Shown here: one piece after another, positions 12,300-20,005 of the stretch
How the letters are laid out: every line of letters begins with the position of its first letter
Numbering within the stretch: the first letter of the stretch is position 1
From: a virus
DNA: 63,651 bases
Virus record (IMG/VR): IMGVR_UViG_3300027754_004967
Location: 1-63,651 of that record
Strand: one strand, 5' to 3'
The notes under the pieces: model-generated
Told to the model about the DNA's origin: nothing
The model's input: the letters and a program-made list of their open reading frames with translations, nothing else
The model's database searches: none
Position numbers and translations under genes: made by a program

Positions 12300-12568
12300 C
12301 TCAACTGGCAGAGCAAGGGACTTTCAATGGAAGCTTCAGGGAGAAATCTCTGTCGAACACAGCCCAAATTCGGGGAACTCTTAACAGGTAATGCTGATGA
12401 CAATCCCGAGCGAAGCCCGAAAGGGAACGTGTAGAGACTAGAGGGGCTGCACCCTAACGAGAAAGACGAGGGTGATGGTATAGTCCAGACCACGAACTGC
12501 AAAGGCGACGAAAGTCGAAGTGGTATGTAATCCCAAGGTTGTGGGTTCGATTCCCACAGGGCCCACCA
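12290..12568 (+). tRNA. tRNA-Lys(TTT) interrupted by a group I intron
   Basis: Exons 12290-12324 and 12528-12568 join to give acceptor GGGCCTT/AGGGCCC, D-arm GCTC/GAGC, anticodon loop CTTTTAA (TTT) on a GGGA/TCCC stem, T-arm GTGGG/CCCAC and encoded CCA. The intron lies between positions 35 and 36, the same site as in tRNA-Asn. Confidence 0.92.
12325..12527 (+). ncRNA. Group I intron in tRNA-Lys (203 nt, no ORF)
   Basis: P1 forms from exon CTTT plus intron C with GGAAG, giving the U-G pair at the splice site. The core shows P (AAATTCGGGGAACTC), Q (CAATCCCGAGCGAAGC), R (GTGTAGAGACTAGAG) and S (GTATAGTCCAGACC) elements, and the intron ends in G12527. The core is clearly related to the tRNA-Asn intron, while the guide sequence differs to fit its own exon. 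Confidence 0.92.
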
Positions 12569-12610
12569 TCTGAAGGTTTCAGGAAACCCTTCCAAAAAAC
12601 GGAACCATGT

Positions 12611-12684
12611 TGGGGCGTCGTTCAACGGTAGGACAGCGGGCTTTGACCCCGCGAATTAAGGTTCGAATCCTTGCGCCCCAACCA
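12611..12684 (+). tRNA. tRNA-Gln(TTG)
   Basis: Acceptor TGGGGCG/CGCCCCA with U1-A72 as usual for tRNA-Gln, anticodon stem GCGGG/CCCGC, loop CTTTGAC (TTG), T-arm AAGGT/CCTT with loop TTCGAAT, CCA encoded. Confidence 0.95.
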
Positions 12685-12688
12685 CATC

Positions 12689-12763
12689 GATCCCATCGTC
12701 TATCGGTTAGGACTCGAGACTTTCAATCTCGTAAGCTGGATTCAACTCCCAGTGGGATCACCA
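12689..12763 (+). tRNA. tRNA-Glu(TTC)
   Basis: Acceptor GATCCCA/TGGGATC, anticodon stem CGAGA/TCTCG, loop CTTTCAA (TTC), T-loop close to TTCAACT, CCA encoded. It is the last tRNA of the window. Confidence 0.95.
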
Positions 12764-12978
12764 GATGCTGTTGATTCGTCAACTGCAGTAGCGTGCAAAA
12801 TCATGGGGTTGCGCGCTCGAGAGGCACAAACTTATTGCAATCCACGGGTCTGAGCGCTCGAGATTGGGACCGAGGTCTCTCCGGTCTTATAACACGCAGG
12901 TCGTACCGATCAGCTTCAGTGACCAGACCGTTGTTTGACCAGTTGAACGTCCTCACGGTACTGGGGGTCAGTAAACAT
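12764..12978 (+). ncRNA. Non-coding stretch with candidate structured RNA
   Basis: No convincing gene is present. GTTGA-TTCG-TCAAC at about 12771-12784 is a stable UUCG hairpin. GACCG/CGGTC near 12870-12890 and an interrupted long stem (TGACC-AG-ACCGT with ACGGT...GGTCA, about 12919-12970) suggest an ordered RNA. Two CTCGAG palindromes lie within it. The stretch ends in a strong terminator, so it is probably a transcribed 3' RNA, either an independent small RNA or the trailer of the tRNA operon. Confidence 0.35.
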
Positions 12979-13020
12979 CCGCCGGGTCGCCGAATATTTA
13001 TCGGGGCCCGGCGGTTTTTT
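12979..13020 (+). terminator. Strong intrinsic terminator ending the tRNA region
   Basis: CCGCCGGG (12979-12986) pairs with CCCGGCGG (13007-13014), enclosing a CCGA/TCGG hairpin, followed by six T. Confidence 0.92.
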
Positions 13021-13033
13021 CTAGGAGGTAAAC

Positions 13034-13345
13034 ATGTACAGGCAAATCGAAATTTTCAGCGATCTGGTCGCCCTGCAGCTTGGGATTGTCCACCCGACAG
13101 TCGCATGCGCATCGAAGGACGATCGTCCGAAGAGCATCGACGAGGCACTCGCCTCCATGTCAGAGAGAGAAGCACGCGTCTGCAAGCGCAAGTTTCGCAA
13201 GCTCCTTCGTCAGCGCAGCAATCCCAAGTTTCGTAATCGGTGGAATCCGCGTCGGCGTCGCAGCGAGGTGATGCTCGACATTCGAGCCCGCGCGTGGTCT
13301 ATCGCTCAGGCCACGGGGAATCAGCTCACGGATAATGATGAGTAG
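13034..13345 (+). CDS. Basic hypothetical protein (103 aa)
   Basis: The ATG at 13034 has a near-perfect TAGGAGG site. The product has an acidic/neutral start, a SEREARVCKRKFRKLLRQR segment and an Arg-rich middle (RNRWNPRRRRSE), suggesting nucleic-acid binding. No known domain is seen. It overlaps the lysozyme-like gene by 11 bases, so it is probably its operon partner. Confidence 0.75.
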   Translation: MYRQIEIFSDLVALQLGIVHPTVACASKDDRPKSIDEALASMSEREARVCKRKFRKLLRQRSNPKFRNRWNPRRRRSEVMLDIRARAWSIAQATGNQLTDNDE

Positions 13346-13853
13346 GGCCCTTCTGCTGGCCTGTTGTTTAGGAGTTTTTCTTTGGCCATCTAAGGTTGCG
13401 GTCCCACCGCAGCCTGCTCCTAATCCATTCCCTGTAACTTCATTGTTCATTCTTGACTCAGATCAAGAAGCTGTAGCTCATCAAGTTGAGGAGCGTTTGA
13501 GAGAGCATGGATTCTCAAATGAGCTCATTATCGGAGCACTTGTCAACGCTTATGCCGAGAGTGGTCTTGATGTTTCTGTTGTTGGCAAAGCTGGTGAGCG
13601 TGGCATCTTTCAGCTCAACCCGAAAGGTCTTGGCCACAACATGACGAAGGAAGAGATGAGAGATGTGGTCACATCGGTAGATCGTATCGCAAAAGCTGTT
13701 CGAAAGAACGAGCGTGTGATGGCTCTCGAAGAAAGTGAAGGAACTGCTACTCAGCACGCTCTCGCTTTCTGCAAGGAGATCGAACGCCCGAAACACAAGG
13801 AGCGAAAAGCACGTGAGCGTGTCAAGCTCATGGAAAAAATTATGATCGATTGA
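13335..13853 (+). CDS. Exported lysozyme/transglycosylase-like protein
   Basis: Residues 1-22 form a hydrophobic signal peptide (a possible lipobox LLLAC). Residues about 50-100 match phage tail lysozyme/SLT-type folds: LVNAYAESGLD with the catalytic-type Glu, then GERGIFQLNP. The C-terminal part is charged and helical with Lys/Glu/Arg repeats. Such enzymes cut peptidoglycan. With a signal sequence it could serve as a secreted endolysin. No holin is obvious next to it, although the small membrane protein at 9201 is a candidate. A perfect UUCG hairpin follows eight bases after the stop. Confidence 0.78.
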   Translation: MMSRALLLACCLGVFLWPSKVAVPPQPAPNPFPVTSLFILDSDQEAVAHQVEERLREHGFSNELIIGALVNAYAESGLDVSVVGKAGERGIFQLNPKGLGHNMTKEEMRDVVTSVDRIAKAVRKNERVMALEESEGTATQHALAFCKEIERPKHKERKARERVKLMEKIMID

Positions 13854-13860
13854 TGATAGT

Positions 13861-13888
13861 GTTTGGGCTCGCTTCGGCGAGCCCAAAC
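13861..13888 (+). terminator. Perfect 12-bp UUCG hairpin
   Basis: GTTTGGGCTCGC and GCGAGCCCAAAC pair perfectly around TTCG. The downstream sequence (TGTTTCTGG) is only weakly T-rich, so it may act as a terminator, a processing site or an mRNA 3' stabiliser. Confidence 0.55.
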
Positions 13889-13924
13889 TGTTTCTGGGGC
13901 ATACTTAAGGATGGAGACGAAACC

Positions 13925-14089
13925 TTGGCAACGGATGACCAAAAAATAAGGGCGCAACAGCTACTCCGGAGGGCGCTAAAGGATCTGGAGCAGGCAGCCA
14001 GGTTACTGGACCTACAGGATGCCGCGGTGCTCCAGAGGCTCCGGAGTGCATCCCGTGAGGTTAAGATTGCGGAGTCCCAGCTGCGATGA
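13925..14089 (+). CDS. Small helical protein (54 aa)
   Basis: A TTG start at 13925 has GGAG about nine bases upstream; the longer frame from 13850 would read through the UUCG hairpin. The product is a helix-rich, charged peptide (RRALKDLEQAARLLDLQDAAVLQ). Its stop overlaps the ATG of the next gene (ATGA), indicating coupling. No family is recognised. Confidence 0.45.
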   Translation: MATDDQKIRAQQLLRRALKDLEQAARLLDLQDAAVLQRLRSASREVKIAESQLR

Positions 14090-14388
14090 TTGAGCTTCTC
14101 AGAAAATTGATACGTGAGGAGCTTGGGCGTGACCTGAAGTCTCCTCGACCCGACCCGCTCACATGGAAAGATTACCCTGGTGTCCACGTTATGATCACTG
14201 CTGATCCGGTCGGCGGGGTCTACATCGCCCAGGTTAAAGTTGATGATGATGATTCGCTCTCGACACCATCGCGTCGTTTCAAGTCGGAGAATGATGCGAT
14301 GTTTTGGGCACGTGACAAAGCTGATCGAGCCTACAAGAGTCTGCTAAACTCTCCGGGTTTCGATCCGAACAAGCCAAAATTCAAGTAA
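14086..14388 (+). CDS. Hypothetical protein with N-terminal LRKLIREEL tag
   Basis: The 100-residue protein begins MIELLRKLIREEL, the clearest copy of the tag seen at 7109, 7421 and 9567 (minus). The I-R-E part fits a T4-type prohead protease cleavage pattern. The rest is a compact alpha/beta domain with an acidic turn (VDDDDSLS). It may be an internal virion protein; that is inference. Confidence 0.72.
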   Translation: MIELLRKLIREELGRDLKSPRPDPLTWKDYPGVHVMITADPVGGVYIAQVKVDDDDSLSTPSRRFKSENDAMFWARDKADRAYKSLLNSPGFDPNKPKFK

Positions 14389-14450
14389 ATCTTTCTGTTC
14401 ATACCTGCTGTGCAGTTTACAATTGACTACACACCCATGAGGACATCAGA

Positions 14451-16079
14451 ATGATTTCGTACGAGAGCTTCTTCCCGTTTGGCGCAATCCGTGACCAGCA
14501 GCGTGAGGCGATCGAGTTCGCTCTCAGCGAGTTTGAGAGCGGAAAGAGGTTCGTTATTGTCGAGGCAGGGACCGGTGTCGGCAAATCCGCCATCGGTGTC
14601 TGCATCTCTCGAGCTCTTTCGAACTGGCTTCCCCATCAGGAGGACTACAAGCGAGGGTCTTACTTCCTCACGACCCAGAAGATCCTGCAGGAGCAGTACC
14701 TTGATGACTTCGGCGGTTGCAAGGGCCCGATGACCTCGATTAAGTCGAGTTCGAACTACCAGTGCAAGTACCACAAGAAGCAGTCTTGTGGTGAGTCGCA
14801 GCGGCTTCTCAAGCTCGAGCAGGACAAGACCTCCAAGTTTTTCCGTACCTGCTCGTTCAGCTGCAATTACAAGGAAGCAAAGGGAAAGTTCATGGAATCT
14901 CCGGAGTCCATCACTAACTTCTCCTACTTCATGGCTGAAACGACCTACGCGGGCAAGCTTCTTCCCCGTGATGTTCTTGTTATCGATGAGGCTCACAACT
15001 CAGATTCCGAGCTCAGCAAGTTTATCGAGGTCTCAGTTTCTGAGAAGTTTGCCCAGACTGTTCTGAACCTCCAGATGCCGAAGACTCTCAACAGCGAGCG
15101 AGCTGCATTCGACTGGATCAAAAACGTCTACATCACGAAGCTCACCTCTCATCTAAAGCATATCGAGGCGATGTTCGAGCAGCATGCTGGTCTTCGTGAG
15201 AAGGTGAAGGAGTTCGACGCTCTATCGCGTCAGATTGAGATGCTTGACAAGCACATGTGCAAGGTGAATCGATTCATCGATCTTTTCGATGAGGACAACT
15301 GGGTCTTTAACATCACCGAGACTGAAGATCGAAAGACCCGTCGGCTCGAGTTCAAGCCCATCGATATCTCTCCGTACTCGGAGCAGTCGCTGTTCAAGTT
15401 CGGTCGAAAGGTTCTCATGCTCTCCGCCACGATCCTCAATCAGCGTGCATTCTGTGAAAGTCTCGGCATTCCACTCGAGCAGACGGCTTTCATCAGCCTT
15501 CCGTCTCCCTTCCCGGTTGAGAATCGACCCGTTCTCGTGAGCTCGATCGGTAAGATGAGTGCTGCGGAGATTGACAACACTCTTCCGAAGCTTGCCGAGG
15601 CGGTCCGGCAGATCCTCGCCGCTCACCCGAACGAGAAGGGCATCATCCACTGCCATTCTTACAAGGTGTCCAGCTACATCATGAAGAACATCAGGAGTAA
15701 GCGTCTCTTGACTCACAAGTCCGAGGATCGTGAGGATGTTCTCAACCAGCACATCAGCAGCAAGGAGCCGACGGTTCTCGTAACCCCATCGATGACTGAA
15801 GGAGTTGACCTCAAGGGAGACCTAAGTCGATTCCAGATCATCTGTAAGGTGCCGTATCCTTACCTTGGTGACAAGCTGGTCCAGAAGCGCATGCGAAAGT
15901 GGAGCTGGTGGTACCCTCTTCAGACTGCAAAGACCATCATCCAATCACTCGGTCGTTCAATCCGCTCTGCAGATGATCATGCAATCTCCTATATCTTGGA
16001 CTCTGATTGGGATAGATTTTACGGACAGCAGCGGGACATGTTTCCTGAGTCGTTCCGCGAGTCTATTCACAAAACTTAG
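14451..16079 (+). CDS. DinG/XPD-family superfamily 2 helicase
   Basis: The 542-residue protein has Walker A EAGTGVGKS (about 38-46), a DEAH box VIDEAHN (about 178-184), TPSMTEGVDL (motif V-like, about 444-453) and QSLGRSIRS (motif VI, about 502-510). Cysteines between motifs I and II (CKYHKKQSC then CSFSC, about 105-145) match the iron-sulphur cluster of DinG/Rad3 helicases. It would unwind DNA 5' to 3' or remove DNA-RNA hybrids during phage replication or repair. It starts at ATG 14451 after TGAGGAC. A TACAAT element at 14418 could serve as the -10. Confidence 0.9.
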   Translation: MISYESFFPFGAIRDQQREAIEFALSEFESGKRFVIVEAGTGVGKSAIGVCISRALSNWLPHQEDYKRGSYFLTTQKILQEQYLDDFGGCKGPMTSIKSSSNYQCKYHKKQSCGESQRLLKLEQDKTSKFFRTCSFSCNYKEAKGKFMESPESITNFSYFMAETTYAGKLLPRDVLVIDEAHNSDSELSKFIEVSVSEKFAQTVLNLQMPKTLNSERAAFDWIKNVYITKLTSHLKHIEAMFEQHAGLREKVKEFDALSRQIEMLDKHMCKVNRFIDLFDEDNWVFNITETEDRKTRRLEFKPIDISPYSEQSLFKFGRKVLMLSATILNQRAFCESLGIPLEQTAFISLPSPFPVENRPVLVSSIGKMSAAEIDNTLPKLAEAVRQILAAHPNEKGIIHCHSYKVSSYIMKNIRSKRLLTHKSEDREDVLNQHISSKEPTVLVTPSMTEGVDLKGDLSRFQIICKVPYPYLGDKLVQKRMRKWSWWYPLQTAKTIIQSLGRSIRSADDHAISYILDSDWDRFYGQQRDMFPESFRESIHKT

Positions 16080-16087
16080 GAGATACT

Positions 16088-16579
16088 TTGTCAGAGATTC
16101 TTGATTCAGTCGATGATCTTCGCATTCTTGCAGACATAAAGAGCGAGCGACTCATCGTCACATCAGGTGGATTTGATCCGATGCACGTCGGTCATTTACG
16201 TTGCTTAATAGAGTCTGCTAGTCTTGCGCAGAAGATCGGTGGAAGGACCAAACTAGCCGTCATCGTCAATGGTGACGGCTTTCTTCTGCGCAAGAAAGGA
16301 TACGCATTCATGCCAGCATCCGAAAGGATGGAGATCATCGCAGGTGTGAAGGGGGTCGATTACGTTGTTCCATGGGACGATGGAAGTCAGACTGTCACGG
16401 GTGCCCTGGCTATTTTGAAACCCTTCGCATTCACAAAAGGGGGAGACAGGGACGCAGCCTCGAACGTTCCCGAGTTTGACCTTTGCGAGCAAATGGGAAC
16501 TCAAGTGATTTTCAATGTTGGAGGAGGAAAAGTTCAATCGTCTTCCACACTCGTTGATGCGCTTAAGTCCAAGTCGTGA
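16088..16579 (+). CDS. Nucleotidyltransferase (cytidylyltransferase-like)
   Basis: The TTG start at 16088 has AGGAG upstream. The 163-residue protein shows GGFDPMHVGHL (about 27-37) with the HxGH-type ATP/CTP site and SSSTLVDAL at the C-terminus in place of the ISST motif. The family makes CDP- or ADP-activated small molecules (glycerol-3-P, heptose-1-P, FMN). It overlaps the reading direction of the helicase operon by eight bases' spacing. The substrate is unknown; a second enzyme of the family lies at 46525. Confidence 0.85.
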   Translation: MSEILDSVDDLRILADIKSERLIVTSGGFDPMHVGHLRCLIESASLAQKIGGRTKLAVIVNGDGFLLRKKGYAFMPASERMEIIAGVKGVDYVVPWDDGSQTVTGALAILKPFAFTKGGDRDAASNVPEFDLCEQMGTQVIFNVGGGKVQSSSTLVDALKSKS

Positions 16580-16591
16580 TATTTAAGATGC

Positions 16592-17065
16592 ATGAAAACA
16601 TCGCAGCTTGTCAAAAGCCTAATGTCCAAACTGGAAGACGGGGTTGAGATCAATAAGACCTCGAATTTTTCTATTTTTATTGACAAGGGCCTTAAGATTG
16701 AAAAGAAGGACCAGAAAATCATTAGAGATTTTCTGTCTCTTTGCGTCGACTCTTTAGAACTTGAGGGAGAGTATAAATGCTTTCTCAGCGCAAATAGGAA
16801 GAGATCGCACATCGTAACAACTGCAATTTGCTCATTCAGCGAAAATAGAATCAAGATCTACTGTCATGGGAGATCTTTGGCTGATATGCTAAGATCTATC
16901 GCTCATGAGGTTTTTCATCTCAGACAGCACGAATTAGGTCTTGTCCCTGAAAAAATAACGAAACCTCACCACCTTAGTCCGATAGAATGGCAAGCTAACA
17001 TTGCCGGTGGTTCATTGCTCAGCTACTTTGCGCAGAAAGTTGGTAAGGATAAAATTTACCGTTAA
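16592..17065 (+). CDS. Putative zinc metallopeptidase-like protein
   Basis: The 157-residue protein contains an HExxH motif (HEVFHLRQHELG at about 107-118) with a later Glu (PIEWQAN, about 133), as in SprT/ImmA-like metalloproteases. It has no signal peptide, so it acts in the cytoplasm or virion. There is no strong ribosome binding site before the ATG at 16592. The target is unknown. Confidence 0.75.
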   Translation: MKTSQLVKSLMSKLEDGVEINKTSNFSIFIDKGLKIEKKDQKIIRDFLSLCVDSLELEGEYKCFLSANRKRSHIVTTAICSFSENRIKIYCHGRSLADMLRSIAHEVFHLRQHELGLVPEKITKPHHLSPIEWQANIAGGSLLSYFAQKVGKDKIYR

Positions 17066-17126
17066 GTTCCCTGCATCTGAACTTGTTCGGAAGTTGTTTA
17101 TAAGATCTATTTAACTTTAGGTCATT

Positions 17127-17558
17127 ATGAAAGCGAAAAAACAAAAAGAAAGATCAGCTGGTTTCGTAATTGTTCGAAGAAACGGTACAACGTGGGAAGT
17201 ACTCGGTCTCAGAGTGTGGGGAAAGATTGATATCCCAAAAGGACACGTTGAGGTTGGAGAAAGTGATATTGATGCTGCAGTGAGAGAGTGCAGAGAAGAA
17301 GCTGGTATCAATGTTTCTTCATCTGACATGCTGTGGGGGAACCATTATTTCGTTTCCGAACGCCCTCACAAAGATGTTATCGTCTACATCGCATCTACGG
17401 ATCAGGAGCCGGAGATACTCATGAATCCCGAAACAAAGCAGTACGAGCACGATGGCTATCATTGGCTCACTTGGGACGAAATGAGAAGAAGATGCTATCC
17501 TTATCTTCTGGGAGCTATCGACTGGGCAGAGTCGACCGTTAAGAATAGATCAACATAA
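17127..17558 (+). CDS. Nudix hydrolase
   Basis: The Nudix box is intact: GHVEVGESDIDAAVRECREE-AG at about residues 37-59, with the REC-REE core. PKG before it and a YHWLTWDEM segment later are typical of Ap4A/bis(5'-nucleosyl) hydrolase types. The 143-residue length is normal. It would hydrolyse nucleoside diphosphate derivatives, possibly alarmones, mRNA caps or damaged nucleotides. Confidence 0.9.
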   Translation: MKAKKQKERSAGFVIVRRNGTTWEVLGLRVWGKIDIPKGHVEVGESDIDAAVRECREEAGINVSSSDMLWGNHYFVSERPHKDVIVYIASTDQEPEILMNPETKQYEHDGYHWLTWDEMRRRCYPYLLGAIDWAESTVKNRST

Positions 17559-17589
17559 CGTTCACCATCGTTTATCTCTTAACCATCGA

Positions 17590-18822
17590 ATGAGTACAAT
17601 TCAAACGATGAAGCGCAGACTCACAAAAAATCCCGAAAACAGCCAAAAGCTCTGGAGATCTTTTGCTTCTGATCTTCTTAGAAAGTTAAAAGAAAGAAGT
17701 ATTTTCGTAAATCTTGGAGATTCTTCAATCTCTCTTTGCGAATGTGAGAGTATTAGAGCTATTTCAGAAACTGTTCCTGAGTCTCCCACCAGGAACCTCC
17801 TTCTAAAATGCTTGCTTGACGCTGAGCAGCAAAGCGCTGGTGGTTCTTTTGTTGCTCTTTCTGAGATCGCTAGATCAAAAAACTTAGATCTGGACTTTGG
17901 TCATAGGTTCAGTGTGGATGATCTTAGGAAGAGTCTGCTGTCTCTATCTGACCAAATAGTCTCTGACATTGTGGTTGATTCAATTTCGATAGCTGGGAGA
18001 AACGGAAAGATCGTCTTAGACTCTAGTGACGTTCAAAAGACAGAGATCACCTACGGAACGCAATCATGTCGATGGCATCCACCGTCAGATTTTTTTGCAG
18101 CTGCGGGTCAATCTAAAATTGCAGTCCAGAATTGCAAAATAGTCTTTATCGATGGAATCATTGAAAGCGTCTCAGAGTGTCATAGGATATTTCAAGACTC
18201 TTACGACAAAAAAATTCCCGTTGTTATCTTCGCAAGAGGATTTAACGAAGAGGTCATCGCGACCTCAGCCGTCAACATCAAGAGACAGACGGCACGAGTG
18301 GTTCCTGTGGTGATTCCATTCGATGAAGTTGGAGTGAATGGGATGGCAGATCTTGCGAATTGCTTTGGCGCGGAACCTGTATCGGCGGACAAAGGACAGC
18401 TTATCTCATCGGTTGATCTAGATTCCTGCGTTGCTGCTGATCAAATTGTCTGTAACTTGTCATCTACTGAGATTGAGTTTAAAGAGAATAGAGTTTCTAA
18501 CGTTGTTTCTAGATTAGCATCAAAATTATCAAGCTGCGATCAAGATCAGTCAGATCTCATCCGGCGTCGTCTTGGCGCACTTGGTTCTGGTCTCGTAACA
18601 ATAAAGATCGGTGCTGACAAGAAGTCACTTTCCGGTATTCAAAGAGATCGTGTTGATTTTGGACTTCGATACGCAAAATCGTGCATGTCTTCCGGCGTAG
18701 TTAATTACTCCGGCACGCTTCTTCCATTCTCAGCTTTAAAAGCTGGAACATCGAGCTCTAAATCTTTCATTTCTATTCTGACCAAGTGTAGCACCATTTT
18801 GGAGGTTGACAAATGTGGTTAG
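17590..18822 (+). CDS. Shortened GroEL-like chaperonin
   Basis: Residues about 180-275 resemble a GroEL apical domain (KIVFIDGIIESVSECHRIF, KIPVVIFARGFNEE, ARVVPVVIPFDEVG). Residues about 325-380 resemble the intermediate/equatorial return strand (DLIRRRLGALGSGLVTIKIG, then DRVDFGLRYAKSCMSSGVV, like the RVEDALHATRAAVEEGVV segment of GroEL). The first roughly 150 residues do not show the usual ATP-binding GDGTTT motif, and the protein is 410 rather than about 545 residues. It may be an ATP-independent or host-GroEL-binding derivative that helps fold virion proteins. The next gene overlaps its 3' end by 10 bases. Confidence 0.75.
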   Translation: MSTIQTMKRRLTKNPENSQKLWRSFASDLLRKLKERSIFVNLGDSSISLCECESIRAISETVPESPTRNLLLKCLLDAEQQSAGGSFVALSEIARSKNLDLDFGHRFSVDDLRKSLLSLSDQIVSDIVVDSISIAGRNGKIVLDSSDVQKTEITYGTQSCRWHPPSDFFAAAGQSKIAVQNCKIVFIDGIIESVSECHRIFQDSYDKKIPVVIFARGFNEEVIATSAVNIKRQTARVVPVVIPFDEVGVNGMADLANCFGAEPVSADKGQLISSVDLDSCVAADQIVCNLSSTEIEFKENRVSNVVSRLASKLSSCDQDQSDLIRRRLGALGSGLVTIKIGADKKSLSGIQRDRVDFGLRYAKSCMSSGVVNYSGTLLPFSALKAGTSSSKSFISILTKCSTILEVDKCG

Positions 18823-19256
18823 ACCCGAGCGGAAATCAAAACGATTTCTCACAGATAATTTCTCAAATTGACAACGAGTGCCAGGTGTTTGTGGGATCGG
18901 ATTCCCAGCTTTCGTCAGGTTCTTGGGTCTTTGCCTCGGTCATTTGTCTCTACTGGCCCGGACGGGGCGGTAAGTATTTCTTCAAAAGAGACAAAAGAGT
19001 TAGATCAACTTACGCGTGTCTTGAGGACAGGCTCCTGTCTGAAGTTCACAGCTCAGTTACTGTAGCCGATCAGATAAGAAAGATGAATCCTAATCTTCAA
19101 ATACACGTTCACGCTGATATCGCGTCGAATCCCAAGAACAAGTCTAATCGGGTCGCAAAAATAGCTCAGAATTACATTTCTGGTATGGGATTCTCTCCGA
19201 CAATCAAGCCAGACGCTTGGGCTGCTGCAACAATAGCTGACAGACTCACAAAATAA
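18813..19256 (+). CDS. YkuK-like (DUF458) RNase H-fold protein
   Basis: The 147-residue protein has VFVGSDSQ (about 26-33) with an acidic residue on the first strand, VHADIASNPKNKSN (about 98-111) and a C-terminal KPDAWAAATIADRLTK, a layout matching the DUF458/YkuK group of RNase H-like proteins. A nuclease role is plausible but not established for the family. The ATG overlaps the end of the chaperonin-like gene. Confidence 0.8.
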   Translation: MWLDPSGNQNDFSQIISQIDNECQVFVGSDSQLSSGSWVFASVICLYWPGRGGKYFFKRDKRVRSTYACLEDRLLSEVHSSVTVADQIRKMNPNLQIHVHADIASNPKNKSNRVAKIAQNYISGMGFSPTIKPDAWAAATIADRLTK

Positions 19257-19303
19257 CCTTTACTTTTTTGAGCTTTATTGTGAATTTTAATGGAGAGGAA
19301 AAA

Positions 19304-19558
19304 ATGAGTCTTGAATCTGATGTCGGTAGAGTAACGCATGACGTTCTCGGTGCAATTTCTGATAACGTAACGGCTAACTTGACCTTGGTCCTAAAGAACG
19401 AGATGAAGCTTTCGGACGATCAGGTTGTTCGTGCGACAAGCATCGTAAAGTCAACGATTGAGAGTGTGGGGTACAACGGCGTTAATCAGTACATCTCGCT
19501 TTTCAAAGAAATTCAGAAAGAGTCTGATGCTCCCAAGAAGAACAAGCTCTTCGGGTGA
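19304..19558 (+). CDS. Small hypothetical protein (84 aa)
   Basis: I chose the ATG at 19304 with GGAGAGG upstream. The product is a helical protein with alternating hydrophobic residues (DVLGAISDNVTANLTLVL) and a basic KKNKLFG tail. It lacks cysteines. No family is recognised. It lies in a compact run of small genes. Confidence 0.7.
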   Translation: MSLESDVGRVTHDVLGAISDNVTANLTLVLKNEMKLSDDQVVRATSIVKSTIESVGYNGVNQYISLFKEIQKESDAPKKNKLFG

Positions 19559-19561
19559 AAC

Positions 19562-20005
19562 TTGCAAGGGATCAAGCACTTAATTCAATGTCATTGCATT
19601 CTTCCACAGTTTAAGAATGCTGCTGATCCCGTATTTCATAAGTTTGCAGTTTTTTCTGTGATTGATGATTCTGACACTGTCCAACCGAAATTTGCTCAAT
19701 GCAATAACTGTGGTGTCATTCATAAAATCACAGATATCTGTAAATCAGAGTTGACCTCAAAAGAAGATGCAAAATCTCTTCCGAATATTGAAGACATAAA
19801 ATTTTCAATATCTCAAGATCTTATCAGAGTCTTAGAATCTTACCAATGTGACATTGCTACATGGGAGCAGGCCGAGTGGATTTATCTCACTAAATCTTGG
19901 GATCAGTGGATAACACTAGCTAAAGAGGAAGACGAGGTGGGTGACCTGCACGGTAAGAGATTAATTTTTGTAGATGACGGAAAGTTCAGGATAGAGGCGT
20001 TCTAA
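19562..20005 (+). CDS. Hypothetical protein with zinc-ribbon-like cysteines
   Basis: The 147-residue product (TTG start at 19562) has CHC near residue 10 and CNNC near 47, which could form a zinc ribbon, followed by an acidic helical region rich in Trp. The next gene starts inside its stop codon (TAATG). The start codon is uncertain because no strong binding site is seen. The function is unknown. Confidence 0.72.
   Translation: MQGIKHLIQCHCILPQFKNAADPVFHKFAVFSVIDDSDTVQPKFAQCNNCGVIHKITDICKSELTSKEDAKSLPNIEDIKFSISQDLIRVLESYQCDIATWEQAEWIYLTKSWDQWITLAKEEDEVGDLHGKRLIFVDDGKFRIEAF

Noticed and set aside
13850-14089. Longer 79-aa form of the small protein starting at 13850
   Set aside because: It would read through a perfect UUCG hairpin and overlap the lysozyme stop; the TTG at 13925 has a binding site.
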